A DNA stretch of 64,000 nt from Dechloromonas sp. Dech2017 (lineage in GTDB: Bacteria > Pseudomonadota > Gammaproteobacteria > Burkholderiales > Rhodocyclaceae), in assembly GCA_009469585.1 (NCBI GenBank), contig SSXW01000013.1, forward strand, positions 1 through 64,000, given 5' to 3'. The notes beneath the pieces were generated by a model that worked only from the letters and a program-made list of their open reading frames with translations, made no database searches and was not told the DNA's origin. The position numbers and the translations under genes are program-made. Of this stretch, positions 46,954-55,605 are shown piece after piece; the first letter of the stretch is position 1; each line of letters starts with the position of its first letter.

Positions 46954-49176
46954 ATGGTATCCGTCATCCATTCCGTCGCCGCCCAGAGCGACTTCGACCA
47001 GTTTCTCTCCACCCTGTCCGAAGGGTTGGCCGCGGCCGACGCCGAGCGCCTCAAGGCGGCCGTTGAATATGCCTGGGAATCCTACGGCGAGCGCCAGCTG
47101 GGCAGCGGCGAACGGATCTGGTCGCACGCCCTGGGCATGGCGGTGATCATCGCCGGCCTCAAGCTCGACGTCGAATCGCGCATCGCCGCGCTGCTCTTCG
47201 CCATCCCAGCCCAGGAAGAACACGGCGTCGCCCACATCGAGACGCGCTTCGGCAAGCCGGCCGCCCACCTGGTCAGCGGCATCTCGCGGCTCAACCGGCT
47301 GCGGCCGATCACCAAGGGCTTCGTCGCCATCAACCTGGAAGCCGGCGAATCCAACCCGGCCGAAATGAAGTCGCAGATCGAAGTGCTGCGCAAGATGCTG
47401 CTCGCTATGGTCGAGGACATCCGCGTCGTCTTGCTGCGCCTGGCCAGCCGGACGCAGACCCTGCGCTTCTACGCCGCCCACCCGGACGACCTGCGGCCGC
47501 AGGTGGCGCGCGAGACGCTCGAACTGTATTCGCCGCTGGCCAACCGGCTTGGCGTCTGGGAGCTGAAATGGGAGCTGGAGGACCTGTCCTTCCGCTTCAT
47601 CCACCCCGAGACCTACAAGGTCATCGCCAAGATGCTCGACGAAAAGCGCAGCGAGCGCGAGCAGTTCATCATCGAGGCGGTGGCCCGGGTGCGCCAGGAG
47701 CTGACCGCGTCGGGTGTGAAAAACGCCGAAATCTACGGTCGACCGAAGCACATCTACAGCATCTGGAACAAGATGCGCAAAAAGGGCGTCGAGTTCTCCG
47801 AGGTCTACGACGTGCGCGCCCTGCGCATCATCGTCGACGACGTCAAGGAGTGCTACACCGCGCTCGGCATCGTGCACAACCTGTGGCAGCCGATTTCCAA
47901 GGAATTCGACGACTACATCTCCAACCCCAAGGGCAACTACTACCGCTCGCTGCATACCGCCGTGCGCTGTCCGGACGGGCGCAGCCTGGAAATCCAGATC
48001 CGCACCGTCGAGATGCACAAGCATGCCGAACTCGGCGTCGCCGCCCACTGGCGCTACAAGGAAGGCAGCAAGCGCAGCGCCGAGGACGACTACGACGAGA
48101 AGATCGCCTGGCTGCGCCAGCTGCTGACCTGGAAGGACGAAGTCGCCGATAGTTCGGACTGGGTCAAGCACTACAAGCAGGCGGCGCTCGACGAGACGAT
48201 CTACGTCATCACGCCGCAGGGCATGGTGGTCGACCTGCCGGTCGGCTCGACGCCGGTCGATTTCGCCTACCGCGTTCATACCGACCTCGGCCATCGCTGC
48301 CGGGGGGCCAAGGTCGGTGGCCAACTGGTACCGCTCAACACGGCCCTGGAAACCGGCCAGGAAGTCGAAATCGTCGCCGCCAAGCACGGCGGCCCGTCGC
48401 GCGACTGGCTCAACCCCAGCCAGGGCTACATCCACACCAAGAGCGCCCGGACCAAGGTGCGCAACTGGTTCTCCAACCTGGCGCTCGAAGAAACCCTGGC
48501 TGAAGGGCGCGGCCTGATCGCCAAGGAGTTGCAGCGGGCCGGCCAGACCGGGGCCAATGTCGACGAGTTGTCGCACAAGCTGGGTTTCGCCCGGGCCGAT
48601 GACCTGTACATCGCCGCCGCCCGCGGCGACCTCAACCAGCGGCAGTTCCAGCTCGTCGCCCGGGGCGGCGACCCGGCCGCCGAGGCCCAACTGCCGGACG
48701 AGGTGGTGGCCAAGCCGAGCAAGCCGGTCGAAGGCAACCAGGGCATCCTGATCGTCGGCGTGGACAAGCTGCTGACCCAGCTCGCCCGCTGCTGCAAGCC
48801 GGCGCCGCCCGATCAAATCCAGGGCTTCATCACGCGCGGCAAGGGCATTTCCATCCATCGCATGGACTGCCCGAATTTCGCCAACCTGGCGGCGCTGCAC
48901 CCCGAACGGGTCATCGAGACCGACTGGGGTCAGACGACGACCGGCGTCTTCGCCACCGACATCATCGTCGACGCGCATGACCGCCAGGGCCTGCTGCGCG
49001 ACATTTCCGAAATCTTCACCCGCGAGAAGCTCAACGTCGTCGGCGTCAATACCCAGTCCAAGCAGGGCAAGGCGCACATGAGCTTCACCGTCGAGGTGAC
49101 CAACCTGCAGCAGACGCAACGCACGCTGGCCCTGATCCACGAGGTGGAAGGGGTGGTCGGCGTGCGCCGGGCCTGA
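46954..49176 (+). CDS. relA: GTP pyrophosphokinase (ppGpp synthetase I)
   Basis: Ribosome-associated alarmone synthetase of the stringent response (740 aa). The N-terminal HD region is degenerate (LLFAIPAQEEHG where SpoT has HD ligands), so it should be synthetase-only. Then come the synthetase domain (GRPKHIYSIWNKM, VYDVRALRIIVDDV, SLHTAVRCPDGR), TGS (ITPQGMVVDLPVGSTPVDFA, in part) and ACT domains. ATG 46954 is preferred; upstream frame is unconserved. Confidence 0.94.
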   Translation: MVSVIHSVAAQSDFDQFLSTLSEGLAAADAERLKAAVEYAWESYGERQLGSGERIWSHALGMAVIIAGLKLDVESRIAALLFAIPAQEEHGVAHIETRFGKPAAHLVSGISRLNRLRPITKGFVAINLEAGESNPAEMKSQIEVLRKMLLAMVEDIRVVLLRLASRTQTLRFYAAHPDDLRPQVARETLELYSPLANRLGVWELKWELEDLSFRFIHPETYKVIAKMLDEKRSEREQFIIEAVARVRQELTASGVKNAEIYGRPKHIYSIWNKMRKKGVEFSEVYDVRALRIIVDDVKECYTALGIVHNLWQPISKEFDDYISNPKGNYYRSLHTAVRCPDGRSLEIQIRTVEMHKHAELGVAAHWRYKEGSKRSAEDDYDEKIAWLRQLLTWKDEVADSSDWVKHYKQAALDETIYVITPQGMVVDLPVGSTPVDFAYRVHTDLGHRCRGAKVGGQLVPLNTALETGQEVEIVAAKHGGPSRDWLNPSQGYIHTKSARTKVRNWFSNLALEETLAEGRGLIAKELQRAGQTGANVDELSHKLGFARADDLYIAAARGDLNQRQFQLVARGGDPAAEAQLPDEVVAKPSKPVEGNQGILIVGVDKLLTQLARCCKPAPPDQIQGFITRGKGISIHRMDCPNFANLAALHPERVIETDWGQTTTGVFATDIIVDAHDRQGLLRDISEIFTREKLNVVGVNTQSKQGKAHMSFTVEVTNLQQTQRTLALIHEVEGVVGVRRA

Positions 49177-49192
49177 TCGATAAGGGGGCGAC

Positions 49193-49372
49193 ATGAAGGG
49201 GAATTTTGCAGCCATCGTTCTGGTGGTCGTCGGCGCCGTGGCGCTCGGTGTCAATCTCGACCTGTTCGAGCTCGACCTCGTCGCCCTGCTGCGCAAATGG
49301 TGGCCCTTGCTGCTGATCGGCGTCGGCATCGCCCTGTTCTTCACACCCGACGAGTCGAAGAAGGGTTCATGA
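49193..49372 (+). CDS. Small two-helix membrane protein (LiaI/LiaF TM-like)
   Basis: A 59-aa protein too short for usual ORF cut-offs: ATG 49193, GGGGG upstream. Two hydrophobic helices (FAAIVLVVVGAVALGVNL, then WWPLLLIGVGIALFF) with an acidic-basic loop match the small LiaI/LiaF-type transmembrane module often found with envelope-stress regulators. Its stop overlaps the ATG of the sensor kinase gene (ATGA), so both would be co-translated. Confidence 0.7.
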   Translation: MKGNFAAIVLVVVGAVALGVNLDLFELDLVALLRKWWPLLLIGVGIALFFTPDESKKGS

Positions 49373-51936
49373 CCATTCGTTCGGCCAGCCGCTGCCGGCC
49401 TCGCCGTCTCCTGGTTGACTGCGTGTTTCCGCGAGCGGCCCTGATCCTGCGCCGGCTGGCGCTGCTGCTCATGCTCGCCGCCGGCGCATCGCAGGCGGCG
49501 GCGCCGACGTCGATCCGCGTGGTGCTCGACGACAATTAACCGCCCTACATCTTCCGCGATGCCGGCGGCGAAACCCAGGGCATCCTGAAGGACTTGTGGG
49601 AACTGTGGGCCGAGCGCACCGGGGTCGCCGTCGATTTCCGGGCAATGGACTGGGCCAAGGCCAAGGCCACGATGGCAGCCGGCGAGGCCGACGTCATCGA
49701 CACCATCTTCAAGACCGAAGAGCGGACCAAGATCTACGATTTCTCGGCACCTTACGCGACGATCGAGGTACCCATCTACTTCGACCGGAACATCGGCGGC
49801 ATTGTCGATGCCGCTTCGCTCAAGGGTTTTACCGTCGGCGTCAAGGCCGGGGATGCCTGCATCGACTTCCTGCGCGTCCGCGGCATTGGCGATTTCCAGT
49901 ATTTCCCGAGTTACGAGTCGCTGGTCAAGGCGGCCGGGCGGCACGAGGTCAAGGTGCTGTGCATCGACCAGCCGCCAGCCGTCTATTTTTTCAACCGCGA
50001 AGGCATCGCCGACAACTTCCGCCATTCGCCGCCGCTTTATGTCGGTGAATTCCACTGGGCCGTCGCCAAGGGCAACAGCGCGCTGCAGCGCCTAGTTGCC
50101 GAGGGTTTCGCCCGGATTACGGCCAAGGAGCGCCAGGCCATCGAGACGCGCTGGCTCGGCCAGGATCTGGCCAGCGGGCCTTGGCGGCTGGTCGTCCGCT
50201 ACGGCAGCTACCTGGCGCTGGCCATCGCCGGCATCATCGGGCTGCTTGGTGCCGGCAACTGGATGCTGCGGCGCCGGGTCGGCGAGCGCACGGCGGCGCT
50301 GGCGGCGACGCTGGCCGAACTGCAGGAGAGCGAGCAGCATTTCCGCAACCTGGCCAACGGCGGTTCGACGCTGATCTGGACTTCCGGGCTGGACCAGGGC
50401 TGCAATTACTTCAACGAGCCCTGGCTGCGCTTCACCGGCCGGCGTCTTGACGATGAACTGGGCAGCGGCTGGACGGAAGGCGTCCACCCCGACGACCTGG
50501 CGACTTGCCTGGCAACCTATCAATCGGCCTTCGGGGCGCGCCGGCCGTTTTCGATGGAATACCGCCTGCGCCGGGCCGACGGCGAGTATCGCTGGCTGCG
50601 CGACGACGGCAACCCTCGTTTCGACAGCAAGGGGCGCTTCCTCGGCTATATCGGCTTCTGCGTCGATATCACCGAGCAGAAGGCCAATACCAGCGAGCTG
50701 ACCATCTATCGCCGGCATCTCGAACTGCTGGTCGACGAGCGGACGCGGGAACTGGCCGCGGCCAAGGATGCCGCCGAGGCGGCCAACGTGGCGAAGACGG
50801 CTTTCCTTGCCAACATGTCGCACGAAATCCGCACGCCGCTCAATGCCATCACCGGCATGGCCCACCTGATCCGCCGCGGCGGCTTGTCGCATGAGCAGAA
50901 GCTGCGCCTAGACAAGCTGGAGTCGGCGAGCAGCCACCTGCTCAACGTCATCAACGCCATCCTCGAACTGTCCAAGATCGAGGCCGGCAAGTTTGATCTG
51001 GAGGCGAGGGCGGTGCGCATCGACGACATCGTCGGCAACGTCATCGCCATCCTGCACGAGCGGGCCGAGGCCCGTAAGCTGGTGCTGACCAGCGAGATCG
51101 GCCCGCTGCCGGATTTTCTGACCGGCGACCCGACTCGCTTGCAGCAGGCGCTGCTCAACTACGTCGGCAACGCCATCAAGTTTACCGAGAAAGGTACGAT
51201 CAGCCTGCGCGTGCGCGTCGAGGCGGAGGACCGGGGTTCGGCGCTGCTCCGCTTCGAGGTCGTCGACAGCGGCATCGGTATCCGGCCGGAAGTCCTCGGC
51301 AAGCTCTTTTCCGCCTTCGAGCAGGCCGACAACTCGACCACCCGCAAGTACGGCGGGACCGGCCTGGGCCTGGCCATTACCCGCCGCCTGGCCGAGTTGA
51401 TGGGCGGCGCGGCCGGGGCCGACAGCCGGCCGGGCGAGGGCAGCACCTTCTGGTTTACCGCCCGGCTGAGCAAGCTCGCGCCGCCTGGCGCCGTTCAACC
51501 CGAAGGCGGCGAACCGCTCGGCGAACAGCTTAAACGGCATGCTGCCGGGCAGCGCGTGCTGCTCGTCGACGACGAGCCGATCAATCGCGAAATCACCCTC
51601 TGCCTGCTCCATGACGCCGGCCTGGCCGTCGATGTGGCCGAGGACGGCCTGGCCGCCCTGGCCTTCGTCGACGAGCAGGATTACGACCTGATCCTGATGG
51701 ACGTCCAGATGCCGCGCATGGACGGCCTGGAGGCGACCCGCCAGATACGCGGCCGGCCGGACGGCCAGCGCGTGCCCATCCTGGCGCTGACCGCCAATGC
51801 CTTCGCCGACGACCGGGCGGCCTGCCTGGCGGCCGGCATGAACGATTTCGTCAGCAAGCCGGTGGTGCCCGAGGTCTTGTTCGGCAAGTGCCTGCGCTGG
51901 CTGCAGCGTCGGGACCAGGCGCTGACCACCGCCTGA
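49369..51936 (+). pseudogene. Hybrid sensor histidine kinase interrupted by one in-frame stop
   Basis: One continuous frame of 855 codons apart from an ochre TAA at codon 57 (49537-49539). Before it: a signal peptide (LALLLMLAAGASQAAA) and IRVVLDDN. After it: PPYIFRD, so the expected reading is D-N-Y-P-P-Y, typical of an SBP_bac_3 sensor; TAC or TAT has probably become TAA. The remainder is intact: periplasmic binding domain (about 48-270), TM (278-300), PAS/PAC, HisKA with MSHEIRTPLNA, HATPase with GTGLGLAITRRLAEL, and a C-terminal receiver (LMDVQMPRMDG). Null mutation, sequencing error or read-through cannot be told apart. Confidence 0.85.
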
Positions 51937-51962
51937 GCCGGCTGACCCGGGCGGCCGGGCCG

Positions 51963-52000
51963 GATTTCGTTTTGGCGCGATTTTTGCCGTTGACCACAGT
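51963..52000 (-). repeat. Dispersed USS-like motif, copy 8 (core two changes)
   Basis: Core ACTGTGGTCAAC on the minus strand (51989-52000), then GGCAAAAATCG and CCAAAACGAAAT. It is in the gap between the sensor kinase and ppk1. Confidence 0.65.
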
Positions 52001-52030
52001 GCTCGGCGGCGCCACGGTGGCGGCAGCTTT

Positions 52031-54109
52031 TCAGCTGCCCAGCGTCGTCATCAGCTCGCCCTGGGCATTGTGCGGCTTGCTGCGCGAGGCCCGGCGGCGG
52101 TGGTAGGTGCCGTCGCTGTTCATTTCCCAGCCCTGCTGGTTGTCGGCCAGGCAGAACTTGAGGCCCTCGTTGATCACCCGGCGCTTCAGCTTGGGGTCGA
52201 GGATGGGGAAGGCCAGTTCGATGCGCTTGAAGAAATTGCGCTCCATCCAGTCGGCGCTCGACAGGTAGACGGTTTCCTCGCCGCCGGCCAGGAAGTAGAA
52301 AATCCGGTGATGCTCGAGGAAGCGGCCGATCAGCGAACGCACCCGGATGTTCTCGGACAGCCCGGCGACACCGGGGCGCAGCGTGCACACGCCGCGCACG
52401 ATCAGGTTGATCTCGACGCCGGCCTGCGAGGCTTCGTACATGGCGTTGATGACTTCCGGCTCGACCAGCGAATTCATCTTGGCGACGATGCGCGCCTTGC
52501 CGCCGGCGCGCGCCGTTTCGGCCTCGGCCTGGATGCTGGCGACGATGTTCTGGTGCAGCGTGAACGGCGCCTGCCACAGGTGCTTGAGGGTGCGCGCCTT
52601 GCCCAGGCCGGTCAGCTGCTTAAAGACCTCGGCGACGTCGTGGGTGACTTCCTCGTTGGCCGTCATCAGGCCGAAGTCGGTGTACAGGCGGGCCGTGCGC
52701 GGGTGGTAGTTGCCGGTGCCGAGGTGGGCGTAGCGCTTCAGCTTGCCATCCTCGCGGCGGACGATGAGCAGGGCCTTGGCGTGCACCTTGTAGCCGACCA
52801 CGCCGTAGACGACGTGGGCGCCGACCTGTTCCAGCTTGGTCGCCCAGCTGATGTTGGCCTCCTCGTCGAAGCGCGCCATCAGCTCGACGACGACGGTCAC
52901 CTCCTTGCCGTTCTGGGCGGCGCGGATCAGCGATTCCATCAGCACCGAGTCGGTGCCCGTCCGGTAGACGGTCATCTTGATCGCCACCACGTTGGGGTCG
53001 GTCGCCGCGTGGCTGAGCAGCTCGATGACCGGCAGGAAGGACTGGTACGGGTGGTGGAGCAGGACGTCGCCCTTGCGCAGGGCGTCGAAGATGTTGGTCC
53101 CCTTGCCCAAGCCCTTGGGCAGGCCGGGGACGAAGGGGCGGAACTTCATGTCCGGGCGGTCCACGCGGTCCGGCACCTGCATCAGGCGGACCAGGTTGAC
53201 CGGGCCGTTGACCCGGTAGAGGTCGGTCGGCTTCAGGTTGAAATGGGCCAGCAGGTAGTTGGTCATCGACTCCGAGCAGTTGTTGGCCACCTCGAGGCGC
53301 ACGGCGTTGCCGAAATGGCGCTGCGGCAGCTCGCCCTGCAGCTTGGTGCGCAGGTTGGTGATCTCCTCCTCGTCGACGAACAGGTCGGAATTGCGCGTGG
53401 CGCGGAACTGGTAGCAGCCGAGCACCGTCATGCCGGTGAACAGCTCGCCGACGAATTCATGCAGGATCGAGGACAGGAAAACGAAGCCGTATTCCTGGCC
53501 GGTCAGTTCCTCGGGCAGCTGGATGACCCGGGGCAGCACGCGCGGCGCCTGGACGATGGCGGCATTCGAACTGCGCCCGAAGGCATCCTTGCCTTCCAGC
53601 TCGACGGCGAAATTGAGGCTCTTGTTGAGGACGCGCGGGAAGGGGTGCGAGGGGTCGAGCCCGATCGGCGTCAGAACCGGCACCATCTCGCGCGCGAAAT
53701 ACTCGCGAATCCATTCGCGCTGGGCCTCGTTCCACGTCGCCCGGCGGAGAAACTGGATGCCCTCGCTGGCCAGCGCGGGCAGCACCACCTCGTTCAGCTG
53801 CTGGTACTGCTCGTTGACGATGGCGTGGGCCTCGGCGGTGACCAGGCGATAGGCCTCCTGGGCCGTCTTGCCGTCGGCGGTGATCACCGAGGCGTTGGCG
53901 CCGATCTGCTCCTTGAGGCCGGCCATGCGGATCTCGAAAAACTCGTCGAGATTGCTCGAGACGATGCACAGGAAACGCAGGCGTTCGAGCAACGGCACTC
54001 GCTCGTCCTGGGCCTGGGCCAGCACGCGCCGGTTGAAGGCGAGCAGGCCGAGTTCGCGGTTAAGGTAATTCTCGGCCGGGAAGCGGGATTTGGGGAGTTG
54101 ATCGATCAT
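52031..54109 (-). CDS. ppk1: Polyphosphate kinase 1
   Basis: Makes polyphosphate from ATP (692 aa, normal length). The N-terminal domain has NRELGLLAFNRRVL; the two C-terminal catalytic domains carry the phosphohistidine motif YAHLGTGNYHPRTARLYTD (in part), HPYQSFLPVIELL and the Arg/His-rich RGVCTLRPG. ATG 54109 is chosen over 54157 because MIDQLPKSRFPAENYLNREL (in part) is the conserved start. It is transcribed alone. Polyphosphate storage is common in this group. Confidence 0.95.
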   Translation of the reverse strand: MIDQLPKSRFPAENYLNRELGLLAFNRRVLAQAQDERVPLLERLRFLCIVSSNLDEFFEIRMAGLKEQIGANASVITADGKTAQEAYRLVTAEAHAIVNEQYQQLNEVVLPALASEGIQFLRRATWNEAQREWIREYFAREMVPVLTPIGLDPSHPFPRVLNKSLNFAVELEGKDAFGRSSNAAIVQAPRVLPRVIQLPEELTGQEYGFVFLSSILHEFVGELFTGMTVLGCYQFRATRNSDLFVDEEEITNLRTKLQGELPQRHFGNAVRLEVANNCSESMTNYLLAHFNLKPTDLYRVNGPVNLVRLMQVPDRVDRPDMKFRPFVPGLPKGLGKGTNIFDALRKGDVLLHHPYQSFLPVIELLSHAATDPNVVAIKMTVYRTGTDSVLMESLIRAAQNGKEVTVVVELMARFDEEANISWATKLEQVGAHVVYGVVGYKVHAKALLIVRREDGKLKRYAHLGTGNYHPRTARLYTDFGLMTANEEVTHDVAEVFKQLTGLGKARTLKHLWQAPFTLHQNIVASIQAEAETARAGGKARIVAKMNSLVEPEVINAMYEASQAGVEINLIVRGVCTLRPGVAGLSENIRVRSLIGRFLEHHRIFYFLAGGEETVYLSSADWMERNFFKRIELAFPILDPKLKRRVINEGLKFCLADNQQGWEMNSDGTYHRRRASRSKPHNAQGELMTTLGS

Positions 54110-54160
54110 CGCGCGCGCTCCATGTATTTTCTTAAGTATATGCGTCAAGCCTATCATTTT

Positions 54161-54177
54161 GTTGCACTAATGTTGCA
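54161..54177 (-). promoter_or_regulatory. Direct repeat TGCAAC-N5-TGCAAC upstream of ppk1
   Basis: GTTGCA at 54161-54166 and 54172-54177, read TGCAAC on the gene strand with 11-bp periodicity, 52 bp before the ppk1 start. The spacing is that of a PhoB box, but the sequence differs from the pho consensus. Confidence 0.3.
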
Positions 54178-54217
54178 GCAAGATGACGGATGAGGAGGCC
54201 AGGGCGGGACCGGCGGC

Positions 54218-54254
54218 GCTGCGGTTGACAGCAAAAAATGGCGAAAATTTCAGG
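54218..54254 (+). repeat. Dispersed USS-like motif, copy 9
   Basis: Core GCTGCGGTTGAC (54218-54229, one change outside R), AGCAAAAAA, TGGCGAAAATTTC. It overlaps the 3' end of menF. Confidence 0.7.
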
Positions 54255-55605
54255 CGCTGCGGTCGCGCCCGATTGCGTCGCCGGCCGGGTCCAGGGCCTG
54301 GAGCAGGGTGCCGAACTTGGCCTCGGTTTCGGCCAGTTCGTGGGCCGGGTCGGAGCCGGCGACGATGCCTGCCCCGGCCTGCAAGCGGGCGTTGTGGCCG
54401 GAAAGCAGCGCCGAGCGCAGGGCGACCGAGAATTCGCCTTCGCCTTCGCCGTCGGCGCTCAGCATGCCGATGCCGCCGCTGTACCAGGCCGTGCGCTGTT
54501 CGCCGCGGGCGGCCAGCCAGTCGGCGGCGGCGGCCGCCGGAAAGCCGCCGACGGCCGGCGTCGGGTGCAGTTGGCGAACCACTTCGAAAAGACTGATGCC
54601 GGGCCGGATCAGGCCATCGATCCGGCTGCGCCAATGGACGAGATGGCCGGCCGCGTGGTGCTCGGCGGCGCCGACCGTGGGCGGCGCCTGGCAGAGCGGG
54701 GCGAGGGCGGCGCAGATGGCGCGGGCGACCAGCGACTGCTCGTGGCGGTTCTTGTCCTCGGCCAGGGCCAGCGAACCCGGCCACGCCGTGCCGGCCAGGG
54801 CGTCGACGGCGACCGCCTGGCCGCGCAGGCGAACCAGGCGCTCCGGCGTGGCACCGAGGAAAGTCTGCTGGCCGTTGCCGTAGGCGTAGGTCAGGCCGCC
54901 CGCTTGCTGGGCGATCAGGCGGGCGAGGACCGGGCCGGGCGGGAAAGGTCGGTCGGCCGTCAGCGTCCGCTCGCGGCCGAGCACGATCTTGTCCACCTGG
55001 CCGCCGGCGATGGCGCGCAGCGCCGCGTTGACGCGGGCCATCCAGGCCTGCTCGGCGAGCTGCTCGGGCCGGGCCGGGCGCAGCGCCGGCAGTGTGGCGA
55101 GGGGCGCCGCGGCCGGCCAGCGCCGGGCGGCTGCCGCCCACTCGGCGGCGCATTGGGCGACCCGGCCGGCCGGGCAACTCAGCGTCACCGTGCACGTGCC
55201 GGCCACCGCTTCGAGCAGGATGGCCGGAATGGCGAGCAGGGCGTTGGGCAGCGGCGCATGGTTGGCGGGGTCGAAGGCGAAGCCGGCGAAGGCCAGGGCC
55301 GGGCCGTTACGCCGCCAGTCGCCGCAGAAGCCGGCGAAGGCGTTGTCGAGCGCGGCGAAGCGCCCCGGGCCGGCGCTGGCGACGTGCACGGCATGGCCGA
55401 TGGCCAGCCTGAATTCGCCGTGCTGCGGGCGGGCGCGGTACCACCACGGCGTGCCGCTGGGCAGCAGGTGCAGCCAGTCGGTGTCCTGGCGACCCAGGTC
55501 GAGGCGCAGGCTGACCGGCGCCGCGGCCGGCGCCCCGGCCGCCAGCGCCTGCAGCCCGGCCAGGGTGGCCGGGCTGGCCAGGTGGCGACGCAGGGCGTCG
55601 ATCAT
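54250..55605 (-). CDS. menF: Isochorismate synthase (MenF-type)
   Basis: Chorismate-utilising enzyme, 451 aa. The conserved C-terminal domain has the catalytic lysine in VDKIVLGRERTL, the loop GATPERLVRLRG, HPTPAVGGFP and the signature WYSGGIGML. The isochorismate product could go to menaquinone or to a salicylate-type siderophore; the menE-type gene directly upstream favours menaquinone. The start ATG overlaps the stop of menE (ATGA). The other men genes are not in the window. Confidence 0.85.
   Translation of the reverse strand: MIDALRRHLASPATLAGLQALAAGAPAAAPVSLRLDLGRQDTDWLHLLPSGTPWWYRARPQHGEFRLAIGHAVHVASAGPGRFAALDNAFAGFCGDWRRNGPALAFAGFAFDPANHAPLPNALLAIPAILLEAVAGTCTVTLSCPAGRVAQCAAEWAAAARRWPAAAPLATLPALRPARPEQLAEQAWMARVNAALRAIAGGQVDKIVLGRERTLTADRPFPPGPVLARLIAQQAGGLTYAYGNGQQTFLGATPERLVRLRGQAVAVDALAGTAWPGSLALAEDKNRHEQSLVARAICAALAPLCQAPPTVGAAEHHAAGHLVHWRSRIDGLIRPGISLFEVVRQLHPTPAVGGFPAAAAADWLAARGEQRTAWYSGGIGMLSADGEGEGEFSVALRSALLSGHNARLQAGAGIVAGSDPAHELAETEAKFGTLLQALDPAGDAIGRDRSA

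Noticed and set aside
46870..50055. Very long open frame on the minus strand antisense to relA and the kinase
   Set aside because: Its sequence is low-complexity, Asp/Val/Gly-rich and without motifs, while the plus strand encodes clear RelA and kinase domains. It is a shadow typical of high-GC DNA; only its end (45985-46869) is the real EamA gene.
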